Positions 56,601 to 62,845 of a stretch of 62,845 nt of DNA are shown here, piece after piece. Positions within the stretch are counted from its first letter, which is position 1, and every line of letters starts with the position of its first letter. Source of the DNA: Corallococcus carmarthensis (lineage in GTDB: Bacteria > Myxococcota > Myxococcia > Myxococcales > Myxococcaceae); contig NZ_RAWE01000031.1 of the NCBI RefSeq assembly GCF_003611695.1, forward strand, positions 1 to 62,845. Direction: 5' to 3'. Position numbers and translations under genes: made by a program. Under the pieces are notes generated by a model that did no database searches, was not told where the DNA came from, and saw only the letters and a program-made list of their open reading frames with translations.

Positions 56601-56898
56601 GGTGGAGCTGGGCCGGCGCTACTTCCGGTGGCAGGGCAAGACCTACGGCCGCGCGGATGACGGCCTGGCCATGGCGCTGCCCAACCCCTGGAACCCGAAG
56701 CGCACCATGTACCTCTTCGTCGCCAACAGCGGCCTGGAGCTGTGGCACATGACGCGCTCCTTCCAGCGCGGCCTCCAGAGCTGGGCCCTGTTCCGCGCGG
56801 GTGAGGTCAGCGGCAAGGGCTTCCACGCCACGGAGGGCTTCACCCAGGAGCTGTCCGTGGACCTGCCCGCCCCCAAGCTGGGCATGCTCACCCCCTGA
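53626..56898 (+). CDS. Secreted C45/phospholipase-B-like Ntn hydrolase with M1-like tail
   Basis: Large exported protein (1090 residues). After the signal (LLWPTLAVCAAAPAWA) come a carbohydrate-binding-like beta domain (NAGFETAATTGLPQGWTASG, ending WFDDVKLEEV, ~30-195), then a C45/phospholipase-B-like domain with YERGRQYGELVSQEI and the likely autocatalytic C352 in GDHCSSFVATKSATKDG, followed by FPGGIHSGSDWMLNDAGIVI. A Lys-rich linker at ~645-665 leads to a C-terminal part resembling the helical end of M1 aminopeptidases (TYLLHQLRLTLGNAKF, LTTQDFIRTASEAAGQD, VKQWVERGGLPAPRL), without its own zinc site. It probably hydrolyses amides or lipids outside the cell. The gene stands alone. Confidence 0.78.
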   Translation: MSHLRLMWKRSRLLWPTLAVCAAAPAWAAPAPVAVPNAGFETAATTGLPQGWTASGQGKVSARTDAKAEGSRSLAIESPQGGAETTVESEAVKLQVGRLYRLSAWVRTKGVQADAQARYPTALGACLSMQSFPFTNCSPPQGADASGRVQVLFFATQSNDRVRAHLGHNGKATGTAWFDDVKLEEVDDVTAYVPMESVRWAGKGFRYDDGGWVYVHIEGEPYERGRQYGELVSQEIVRYIEKLGVQKDKADAAKGWAQVRLLADSLFLRRFDAEYLEEMKGIADGANVGGAKFKGPDGKERDLDVLDVVAINSAVDLGQLDDANRVTASPLTGRTFLKGEDENGRAGEGDHCSSFVATKSATKDGRVVMGQIFMWNGYTGVHWDVVLDVQPTKGHRFVMQTFPGGIHSGSDWMLNDAGIVIGETTVGQTPFNIDGTPQSNRIRKAVQYANSIDDVERILKDRNNGLYTNDWTLADTKTDEGACLLLGTAKTRLWRTGSKGKTADTPGNLKDFIWANNNNRDPEVRKESVPNASNAPVDLAFNTWNRDIAFQEAYAKYGKGGFDVDSATRMMASSPINRPHACDGKITTSEMTEKLMFLAHYGKTTLREKMVGSRWIPDLPGATPHLSLGYTAFSPIYVADKLKAAKAKQKPEAKEDKPKRDFARVKDALSFDEKKLWANTVFPATDADNWFGSGSAAYWTQLKDLPEGDDLSKAFDTQRDALAELNARYLYVTAREGDVVPNAARTDYGRYGTYAVPRIKGTYLLHQLRLTLGNAKFAKVMDAVHAKFANKKLTTQDFIRTASEAAGQDVGPWVKQWVERGGLPAPRLTTRAQKAKEGYEVTLKVDQSGTPWRFATLVEVQTEKGAVLERVEVKGSSDTFTVKVADRPVRVVFNVGNDIPVARERYQTLSNTLDDWEKLLFVYGSARQVESMRTLATNYREQLADASPERLAPLKPDAEVTDAELADRDLVVFGGLEDNGLLARLAAEKKLPVELGRRYFRWQGKTYGRADDGLAMALPNPWNPKRTMYLFVANSGLELWHMTRSFQRGLQSWALFRAGEVSGKGFHATEGFTQELSVDLPAPKLGMLTP

Positions 56899-56932
56899 GC
56901 CGCGGCACCTGAAATCCTGAAGCGCCCAGGCC

Positions 56933-56961
56933 GGGCCGGCGGTGAGCACTCCCGCCGGCCC
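56933..56961 (+). terminator. Terminator after the Ntn hydrolase gene
   Basis: A perfect 10-bp stem, GGGCCGGCGG with CCGCCGGCCC, around TGAGCACTC, followed by GTCTTGCGTCC and a T/C-rich stretch. It lies 34 nt after the stop. Confidence 0.7.
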
Positions 56962-57005
56962 GTCTTGCGTCCTCCTGCCTGTTTCCCTCTGGAAACCCAC
57001 TCGAT

Positions 57006-57066
57006 TTGACTCCTGGGCGGAGAAGGTTAAATCTCCCTTCAGAGAATGAATCGAGATTCAAAATCT
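57006..57066 (+). promoter_or_regulatory. Promoter and possible TetR operator of the efflux operon
   Basis: TTGACT at 57006 and TTAAAT at 57027, 15 nt apart, form a plausible promoter in an unusually AT-rich stretch. Half-sites AATCTC (57030-57035) and GAGATT (57053-57058) face each other, and AGATT-CAA-AATCT (57054-57066) is a second short dyad running over the start codon. Such dyads suit autoregulation by the TetR protein encoded just downstream. Confidence 0.45.
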
Positions 57067-57666
57067 GAGGCGCCCGTCAAACGGCTGCGCTCGCGCATGA
57101 AGGAAGCCACCGCTGACGCCATCCTGTCGGCGGCCGCGGAGGTGTTCGCCCGGGACGGGCTGCACGCCGCGAAGATGGAGTCCATCGCTGAGCAGGCGGG
57201 CGTGTCGGTGGGGACGCTCTACAACCACTTCACCGACCGCGCGGCGCTGCTGGACGCGCTGCGCGCGAAGCGCCGGCAGGTGATGCTGGACCGGCTGGAC
57301 GCGGCCCTGGCCCCCGTGGCGGAGCGGCCCGCGCGTGAACAGCTGCGCGCCTTCGTGACGGCGGTGTTCGCCCACGTGGCGGAGCGCGACGCGTTCGTGC
57401 GGGTGCTGGTGCAGCTGCCGGAGGACCCCGTGCGCAAGAGCCGCGTGCTGGCGGAGCTCACCCGGCGCCTGGCGGTCATCATCGACCGGGGCATCCAGGC
57501 CGGTGAGGTCCGCGCGGAGGGCCGCGCGCTCTATCCGTCGCTGCTGATGGGAATGGTGCGCGGCGCATTGGACCGCCTGCGCGAGGACGACGCCGCGAAC
57601 CTTCCGGCCGCTGTCTGGGCGGAGGAGATCCTCCGCGTCTTCCTGAAGGGAATCGAGGCCGACTGA
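57046..57666 (+). CDS. TetR-family regulator of efflux operon
   Basis: A 206-residue repressor-type protein. The DNA-binding part is ILSAAAEVFARDGLHAAKME, SIAEQAGVSVGTLYNHFTDR; the C-terminal ligand domain is divergent, as usual. The chosen ATG at 57046 has only a weak ribosome site; a start at 57097 (MKEATADAILS) is possible and would leave the dyad outside the gene. Its stop is 1 nt from the MFS start, so it most likely controls the transporter genes and itself. Confidence 0.9.
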   Translation: MNRDSKSEAPVKRLRSRMKEATADAILSAAAEVFARDGLHAAKMESIAEQAGVSVGTLYNHFTDRAALLDALRAKRRQVMLDRLDAALAPVAERPAREQLRAFVTAVFAHVAERDAFVRVLVQLPEDPVRKSRVLAELTRRLAVIIDRGIQAGEVRAEGRALYPSLLMGMVRGALDRLREDDAANLPAAVWAEEILRVFLKGIEAD

Positions 57667-57667
57667 C

Positions 57668-59299
57668 ATGGCGACAGCCGTCGCGACACCGGAGGTCCTG
57701 GCGCCAGCGGTGCCCAAGGCCCCCGTCAACAAGTGGCTCGTCACGCTGTCGGTGACGTTCGGCACGCTGATGGGCGCCATCGACTCGTCCATCGTGAGCG
57801 TGGCGCTGCCGCAGATCCGCGGTGCCGTGGGTGCCACGGTGCAGGAGATCACCTGGGCCACCACCGGCTTCGTCATCGCCACGGTGATGGTGATGCCGCT
57901 CACCGGCTTCCTGGGCCGCATGTTCGGCCAGAAGCGCGTCTACATGGCGTGCCTGGTGCTCTTCGTGGCGGGCTCGTTCCTGTGCGGCCTCGCGTGGAAC
58001 CTGCCCACGCTGGTGCTCTTCCGCTTCCTCCAGGGCCTGGGAGCGGGCGCGCTTCAGCCCACCGAGCAGGCCATCCTCCGGCAGACGTTCCCGCCGAAAG
58101 AACAGGGCACCGCGATGGCCATCTTCGGAATGGCCGTGATGGTGGGCCCGGCCATTGGCCCCACGCTGGGCGGCTACATCGTGGACAACTGGCACTGGTC
58201 CTGGATCTTCTTCATCAACGTGCCGGTGGGCATCCTGGGCTTCTTCATGGTGGCCCGCTTCGTCCAGGAGGACGAACAGCTGCGCACCACCGCGCGCCTG
58301 GAGGCCGAGCGCCAGCGCAAGCACATGGACTGGTCCGGCATCACGCTGCTCTGCATGGGCCTGGCCACGCTCCAGTACTTCCTGGAGGAGGGACAGGCGG
58401 ATGACTGGTTCGAGTCTCCCATCATCATCCTCTGCGCGCTCCTCTCCGCGACGTGCCTCATCGCCTTCGTCATCCGCGAGCTCACGGCGGTGGCTCCCGC
58501 GGTGAACCTGCGGCTGTTCAAGGACCCGGTGTTCGCGTCCGGCACGCTCCTGGGCGCGCTGGTGTTCGCGGTGCTCATGGCCAGCATGTTCCTGCTGCCG
58601 GTGTTCATGCAGGAGCTCCTGGGCTTCACCGCGACGCAGTCCGGCTTGTCGCTGATGCCGCGCACGCTGGTGATGATGGTGATGATGCCCATCGTCGGGC
58701 GGCTGTACGGCAAGGTGCCGGCGCGGGTGCTGGTGGGGGCGGGCATCGTGTTCGCGGGCTTTGGCGCCTTCGAGATGAGCCACTTCTCGCTCGCCACGGG
58801 CTCCAGCAACATCATCGCGGCCATCGCGCTGCAGGGCGTGGGCTTCAGCCTGATGTTCGTGCCGCTCAGCGCCACGGCGCTCGGCAACATCCCGCGCGAG
58901 CGGATGGCGGACGCGACGGGCCTCAACTCCCTGCTGCGCCAGATTGGCGGGTCCGTGGGCCTGGCCATCTTCACCACGCTCCTGTCGCGCTACACCGTGC
59001 TGTCCAAGGCCTCCATCGCGTCGCACCTGAACCCGGAGCGGTGGGAGGTGGCCAGCCGCATGGCCTCCACCCAGCGGGGGCTCATGCAGCACGGCCTGGA
59101 CGCCGCGAGCGCCAGCATGGCCAGCCTCCAGATGATGGTGGGCAACGTGTCGCGGCAGGCCATGGTGCTCGCGTTCGACAAGCTCTTCGTCCTGGCATCG
59201 CTGATGTTCGTGGTGGTGCTGCCGCTCATCTACTTCCTCAAGGACCCCCCGAGCGTCGGGGGCTCCCACGAGAAACCCCACATCGACGTGGAGATTTAA
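57668..59299 (+). CDS. DHA2-type MFS multidrug transporter (EmrB-like)
   Basis: Inner-membrane drug:proton antiporter with about 14 helices. Typical motifs: FGTLMGAIDSSIVSVALPQI in helix 1, WATTGFVIATVMVMPLTGFL, GRMFGQKRVYM (motif A), FRFLQGLGAGALQP and AMVGPAIGPTLGGYIVDN-like text (motif C). The length of 543 fits EmrB. It lies between a TetR gene and a HlyD-type adaptor; here the transporter precedes the adaptor, the reverse of emrAB. No TolC-like outer-membrane gene is in the window. Confidence 0.94.
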   Translation: MATAVATPEVLAPAVPKAPVNKWLVTLSVTFGTLMGAIDSSIVSVALPQIRGAVGATVQEITWATTGFVIATVMVMPLTGFLGRMFGQKRVYMACLVLFVAGSFLCGLAWNLPTLVLFRFLQGLGAGALQPTEQAILRQTFPPKEQGTAMAIFGMAVMVGPAIGPTLGGYIVDNWHWSWIFFINVPVGILGFFMVARFVQEDEQLRTTARLEAERQRKHMDWSGITLLCMGLATLQYFLEEGQADDWFESPIIILCALLSATCLIAFVIRELTAVAPAVNLRLFKDPVFASGTLLGALVFAVLMASMFLLPVFMQELLGFTATQSGLSLMPRTLVMMVMMPIVGRLYGKVPARVLVGAGIVFAGFGAFEMSHFSLATGSSNIIAAIALQGVGFSLMFVPLSATALGNIPRERMADATGLNSLLRQIGGSVGLAIFTTLLSRYTVLSKASIASHLNPERWEVASRMASTQRGLMQHGLDAASASMASLQMMVGNVSRQAMVLAFDKLFVLASLMFVVVLPLIYFLKDPPSVGGSHEKPHIDVEI

Positions 59300-59302
59300 G
59301 AC

Positions 59303-60535
59303 ATGGCAACGACAACGACTGCTCCCCAACTCGTCCCCGAAGCGGCGCCCGCGCCCGCCGAAGCGGCGCAGGCGAAGCGCGGCAAGCGGGGCTTCCTCAT
59401 CCTCGGCGGCATCGTGGCCGCCATCGTGCTGGCCATTGGCGGCTTCAAGGTCATCACGGCCGGGCAGGAGACCACCGACGACGCGCAGGTGGAGGCGGAC
59501 GTGGTGCCCCTGGCCGCGCGCGTGTCCGGCCCCGTGGTGAAGGTGGCCGTGCTGGACAACGCCACCGTGCACCAGGGCGACGTGCTCCTGCAGATCGACT
59601 CGCGTCCGTACGAGGCGCGCGTGAAGCAGGCGGAGGCCGAGCTGGAGTCCGCGCGCGCCCAGGCGGCCGCGGCGGACGCGCAGGCCACGGTGGCGGAGGC
59701 CGGCGCGAAGGGCGGCCTGTCCAGCGCGAAGGCGCTCGTGTCCACGAGCACGTCCGCGGTCAGCAGCGCCCAGGCGCAGGTGGCGGCGGCCCGCGCGGCG
59801 CTGACCCGCGCGGAGGCCCAGGCCCGCAAGGCCACGCTGGACCTGGATCGCGCCAAGAGCCTGCGCCAGCAGAACGTGGTGGCGCAGAGCGCGCTGGATG
59901 ATGCCCAGACGGGCAGCGAGACGGCGCAGGCCGCGCTCGAAGGGGCTCGCGCGCAGCTCGCCCTGGCGGAAGAGGGCCGGCGCACCGCGGAGAGCAAGGT
60001 CGCGGAGGCCAAGGGCCAGCTCGACGTGAGCGCGCCCATCGACGAGAAGATCGCCGCGGCCCAGGCCAACGCGTCGCTGGCGCACGCCCGGGTGAAGGGC
60101 GCGGAGGCCGCGTTGGAGCAGGCGAAGCTCCAGCTGGAGGACACGCGCATCGTCGCTCCGGCGGACGGCCAGGTGTCCAAGCTGTCCGTGCACGCGGGCC
60201 AGCTGCTCACCCCGGGCCAGGCGGTGGCGGAGCTGGTGCCGCTCACCACCTACGTGGTGGCCAACTTCAAGGAGACCCAGGTGGGCCACATGCAGCCCGG
60301 CCAGCGCGTGGAGGTGGAGCTGGACGCCTTCTCCGGTGAGAAGCTGGAGGGCAAGGTGGAGAGCCTGTCCGGAGGCACCGGTTCCCGCTTCTCCCTGCTG
60401 CCGCCCGACAACGCGTCCGGCAACTTCGTGAAGGTGGTGCAGCGCGTGCCCGTGCGCATCACCTGGCTGCACCCGCCCGAAGGCCTGGCCCTGCGCGCCG
60501 GCCTCTCCGCCGCCGTGACGGTGCACACGAAGTAG
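59303..60535 (+). CDS. HlyD/EmrA-family membrane fusion protein
   Basis: Periplasmic adaptor that links an MFS pump to an outer-membrane channel. One membrane helix (GFLILGGIVAAIVLAIGGF) is followed by the lipoyl-like half (VVPLAARVSGPVVKVAVLDN), a long Ala-rich coiled coil from ~100 to ~270, the second lipoyl half (DTRIVAPADGQVSKLSVHAG) and a beta barrel (PGQRVEVELDAFSGEKLEG). At 410 residues it is of normal size. It starts 3 nt after the MFS gene and is followed by a strong terminator. Confidence 0.94.
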   Translation: MATTTTAPQLVPEAAPAPAEAAQAKRGKRGFLILGGIVAAIVLAIGGFKVITAGQETTDDAQVEADVVPLAARVSGPVVKVAVLDNATVHQGDVLLQIDSRPYEARVKQAEAELESARAQAAAADAQATVAEAGAKGGLSSAKALVSTSTSAVSSAQAQVAAARAALTRAEAQARKATLDLDRAKSLRQQNVVAQSALDDAQTGSETAQAALEGARAQLALAEEGRRTAESKVAEAKGQLDVSAPIDEKIAAAQANASLAHARVKGAEAALEQAKLQLEDTRIVAPADGQVSKLSVHAGQLLTPGQAVAELVPLTTYVVANFKETQVGHMQPGQRVEVELDAFSGEKLEGKVESLSGGTGSRFSLLPPDNASGNFVKVVQRVPVRITWLHPPEGLALRAGLSAAVTVHTK

Positions 60536-60559
60536 CCCGCGCCCGAAGCCCCACACCCC

Positions 60560-60593
60560 AGCGCCGCGCCCCAACCGGGACGCGGCGCTTTTT
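60560..60593 (+). terminator. Rho-independent terminator of the efflux operon
   Basis: AGCGCCGCG pairs perfectly with CGCGGCGCT around a 12-nt loop and is followed by TTTTC. It lies 25 nt after the HlyD stop. Confidence 0.92.
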
Positions 60594-60629
60594 CATGCCG
60601 TGATGACGCGGCAGGCCGCGCGCCTCCGG

Positions 60630-60900
60630 CCAAACACTGGTCGGCCCCATGCCCTCGGGCATGAACCCCGTCGCCAATGGATGAGAGGACGAGAACCCTG
60701 CTGGGGTCGCCCGTCCGAGGCGCGCAGCCCGAACTGGTCCGACAGTCGGACCAGTTGGGCAGACCCAGGCTGAGGGGGCGGCCCGTTCAGCCGGGCCGTG
60801 GAGACTGGTCCGACAGTTGGACCAGTTGGGTTCGCCTCGGTTGGGGGGCTCCTCCCCGCTCGCACAGCGAGAACGGGGCCGGCAGTTGGACCCATTGGGA
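60630..60900. repeat. Tandem block of palindromic repeats, non-coding
   Basis: Three units spaced about 70 nt apart carry the same dyad. In unit 1 (60732-60756) AACTGGTCCGAC is followed by one A and its exact complement, a perfect 12-bp inverted repeat. Unit 2 (60804-60826) keeps ACTGGTCC...GGACCAGT with a changed centre. Unit 3 (~60871-60898) is weaker (GGGGCCGGCAGTTGGACCC). Text following each dyad (TTGGG, then a G-rich run) is also shared. A separate short hairpin (CATGCCC with GGGCATG) lies at 60648-60663. No credible gene fits the 420 bases between the HlyD and GNAT genes. Confidence 0.75.
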
Positions 60901-60958
60901 CCGCGTCCGGGCGAAGACGGACCGCAGGGCGCGTCCGGCGCCTGGCTCGGGACTGCCG

Positions 60959-61441
60959 TCACAGCGTGACAGCCATCTCCACGTCCGCGCGCGAATAGCC
61001 TGTTTCCCGCGCAATCTCCGGGCCGCTGCGCTTCACGACGAAGCCGTGCTTGCGGTACAGGCCCAGCGCGGGCCCCAGCGCGCTGTTGGTCACCAGGTGC
61101 ATCCGCTTCGCGCCACGCTCACGGGCCGTGGCCAGCGCGGCCCGCATCAACACGTCGCCCAGGTCCCGGCCCCGGGCCTCCGGTGCCACCGCCATCTTGC
61201 ACAGCTCGAAGCTGGCCGCGTCCTCGCGCTTCAGCGCGCACGTGCCCAGCACCTGGCCGTCCACGAGCGCGAAGAACACCTCGCCCCCGGACGCCACGAA
61301 CATTCCGTGGGGATCCGCGAACGAGGCCTCGTCCGAGCCCTCGACGCGGAAGTCCTTTTCAATCCAGAGCCGGTTGAGCCGCTCGAAGTGCTCGCGCAGC
61401 TCCGGCCGGTAGGTGACGACCTCGACGGGGGAGGGGGCCAT
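60959..61441 (-). CDS. GNAT-family N-acetyltransferase
   Basis: A 160-residue acetyl-CoA-dependent acetyltransferase. The central strands read GEVFFALVDGQVLGTCALKR, with the acetyl-CoA pocket in KMAVAPEARGRDLGDVLM (motif A, R/Q-x-x-G-x-G/A) and a C-terminal LGLYRKHGFVV. The ATG at 61441 lies 5 nt from the stop of the permease gene, so it is the second gene of that unit. The substrate (amino acid, peptide or antibiotic) is not decided. Confidence 0.9.
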   Translation of the reverse strand: MAPSPVEVVTYRPELREHFERLNRLWIEKDFRVEGSDEASFADPHGMFVASGGEVFFALVDGQVLGTCALKREDAASFELCKMAVAPEARGRDLGDVLMRAALATARERGAKRMHLVTNSALGPALGLYRKHGFVVKRSGPEIARETGYSRADVEMAVTL

Positions 61442-61446
61442 GGGGC

Positions 61447-62742
61447 TCACGCGGTGGCAGGGGCCGGAGCGGGCTTCTTGCGCAGGAAGAGCGCGAAGAT
61501 GAGCGCCACGATGGTGATGCCGCCCAGGGTGATGAGGCCGTCCGCCGCGATGGTGGCCCGCGTGCCGATGTTCCGGAACTCCGACGCGTGCCCGTCCAGC
61601 GCCGTGGTGTAGCTGATGGCGAAGTTGGAGGCCGCGACGAAGAGCGAGTACTTCGTCGTCACCGCCGCGCCCTCGCTCACCATCTCCAGCACCATGCCGG
61701 CGAAGGCCGCGAAGCCCGCGCCGTTGGCCAGGCTGTACGCGAGCGAACCCCAGATGTACGTGTCCGTCGTCATCGGCCCCGCCGCCATCGCGAAGGCGCA
61801 CAGCGCGGTGGCGCCGCCCATCAGCGCGTACGCGAGCTTGCGGTTCATCCGGTCCGACAGCCAGCCGCCCAGCAGCGAACCCAGCGCGCCGGTGACGCCC
61901 ATGCCCAGGCCGTTCACCAGCTCCACCGTGTGCTCCGGCACCTGGTACGCGCCCGCCATCGCGCTGAAGAGGTTGGTGAGCGCGCCGCAGCTCACCGGCG
62001 CAAGGCACAGGATGAGCATGATGAGCCCGTCACGGCTGAAGGCCGTCTTCGCCAGGTCCACCACGATGCTCTTCACCCGGTCCACCGCCGCCCGGAACAG
62101 CGGCCCGGTGGGGACCGTGGACGGGTCATGCCGTTCGGTGATCCAGAAGATGCCCGCGCCGCTCGCCAGCACCAGCGTGGAGAGCACGATGCCCGCCACC
62201 TGCCGGGAGAAGCGGCTCGCGAGGAAGATGGCCAGCGCGCCCATGAGCGCGGTGGAGCCCACGTTGCCCGCCATCTGCCAGCCGCCCGTGCGCCCCTTGT
62301 CGGCCGGCTTGGACGTCGTGGCCATCAGCCCGTTGAGCGCCGCGTGCGCCGTCGTCGCCGCCGCCTGCAACGCGGTCAGGAGCAGCGTGAAGAGCCCCAG
62401 GTGCTGCGCGGGCTCCGGAAACACCGCGCACGCGAGGATCAGCACGGCGGTGAGCAGCGTGCTCACGCCGTACCAGACGCGGCGCCACGGCCCCAGGTCG
62501 ATGAGCGGCACCCACAACAGCTTCCACGCGTGCGGCGAGAAGGCCGTCCCCGACAGCACGCCAATCTCCGCCAGCGGCATCCCGTCCTTCGCCAGCCAGT
62601 ACGGCACCGCCGTCTGCAGGTAGCCCACGGCGGCACCGAACTGGACCTCCAGCAGGCCGAACAGCGGGGGCCAGGACCAACGCGCTTCCTCGGCGGGAGC
62701 CGTGGCCGGAAGGGCTGTCTCTTGTTCAATCAAGGGCGACAC
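61447..62742 (-). CDS. AmpG-like MFS permease
   Basis: A 431-residue inner-membrane transporter of about 12 helices. The beginning (WSWPPLFGLLEVQFGAAVGY then PYWLAKDGMPLAEIGVLSGT) and KLLWVPLIDL fit the AmpG/PAT group of the major facilitator family, which imports muropeptides or carries acetyl-CoA. Motif-A-like text is LGGWLSDRMNRKLAY. It is followed by the GNAT gene on the same strand. The substrate is inferred only at group level; a peptidoglycan fragment is one option. Confidence 0.82.
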   Translation of the reverse strand: MSPLIEQETALPATAPAEEARWSWPPLFGLLEVQFGAAVGYLQTAVPYWLAKDGMPLAEIGVLSGTAFSPHAWKLLWVPLIDLGPWRRVWYGVSTLLTAVLILACAVFPEPAQHLGLFTLLLTALQAAATTAHAALNGLMATTSKPADKGRTGGWQMAGNVGSTALMGALAIFLASRFSRQVAGIVLSTLVLASGAGIFWITERHDPSTVPTGPLFRAAVDRVKSIVVDLAKTAFSRDGLIMLILCLAPVSCGALTNLFSAMAGAYQVPEHTVELVNGLGMGVTGALGSLLGGWLSDRMNRKLAYALMGGATALCAFAMAAGPMTTDTYIWGSLAYSLANGAGFAAFAGMVLEMVSEGAAVTTKYSLFVAASNFAISYTTALDGHASEFRNIGTRATIAADGLITLGGITIVALIFALFLRKKPAPAPATA

Positions 62743-62845
62743 CTACAGGGGAGGACAGGGGAGGGTGGGATTCTAGACAGCTCCCGCGTCCTGCACAGCG
62801 CGACGCACTGCGCCGTCCCCTCGGAAGCACGGGGTGGGAGGGGCC
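62743..62845. other. Upstream region of the permease gene, window edge
   Basis: A non-coding stretch of about 100 bases. It should contain the promoter of the minus-strand permease-GNAT unit, but I see no clear consensus elements. Confidence 0.4.

Noticed and set aside
60732-60900. Repeat block considered as a CRISPR array
   Set aside because: Only three degenerate units, spacers related to each other, and no cas genes in the window.
60459-60962. Reading frames through the repeat block, with a repeated PNWSNC/PTGPT-like peptide
   Set aside because: The peptide repeats follow from the DNA palindromes; there is no ribosome site, and the frames overlap the end of the HlyD gene and its terminator.

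Overview
The window reads as a chromosomal segment of a myxobacterium (Myxococcota, Myxococcus/Corallococcus type). The sequence is very GC-rich with strong third-position GC, GTG starts are common, and it carries a PEGA-repeat Ser/Thr kinase, many lipoproteins, a CHAT protease, lipoxygenases and JmjC-like proteins. It is almost all coding. I saw no tRNA gene, insertion sequence, prophage, CRISPR array or replication origin. The organism is inferred from gene content, not from a database match.

Layout. 1-160: 5S rRNA and its terminator, the tail of an rrn operon. 491-3280: receptor-type Ser/Thr kinase. 3397-6002: two translationally coupled KamA-type radical SAM proteins. 6011-7596: three small minus-strand genes for a secreted protein, a lipoprotein and a membrane-anchored protein. 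7711-14624: a SpoIID-like protein, then queA-tgt (queuosine) and yajC-secD-secF (Sec accessory complex). 14700-22850: a small outer-membrane barrel, recJ, a YHS protein, a minus-strand operon (barrel, HEYSH metalloprotease lipoprotein, barrel) with a strong terminator, and aspS. 23033: an OprB-type porin.

24346-30317 holds three tandem JmjC/cupin-8 genes, the third lacking its iron-binding HxD pair, converging on a TPR-CHAT protease. 30435-36252 holds an M14 carboxypeptidase, three tandem paralogous lipoproteins and a DUF1152 protein. 36249-36567 is a methyltransferase-like pseudogene with its core missing. Then come an AraC regulator, two lipoproteins, and on the minus strand ABM monooxygenase-Fe-ADH-nth, followed by menB. 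At 42206-43071 is a two-gene cassette whose lipoprotein signal sequence is interrupted by an in-frame TAG.

43077-48921 is the most interesting locus: two lipoxygenases diverge from one control region, and the rightward one is followed closely by a cytochrome P450 whose I-helix lacks the acid-alcohol pair needed to activate O2. This suggests a pathway in which a lipoxygenase makes a fatty-acid hydroperoxide and the P450 rearranges it. 49054-51361 encodes two secreted proteins with less GC-biased codons. 51508-53381 is ada with a coupled 2OG-Fe(II) oxygenase (alkylation repair). 53626-56898 encodes a large secreted Ntn-hydrolase with an M1-peptidase-like tail. 57046-60535 is a TetR-MFS-HlyD efflux operon with a clear terminator. 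60630-60900 is a non-coding block of palindromic repeats. 60959-62742 encodes a GNAT acetyltransferase and an AmpG-like permease.
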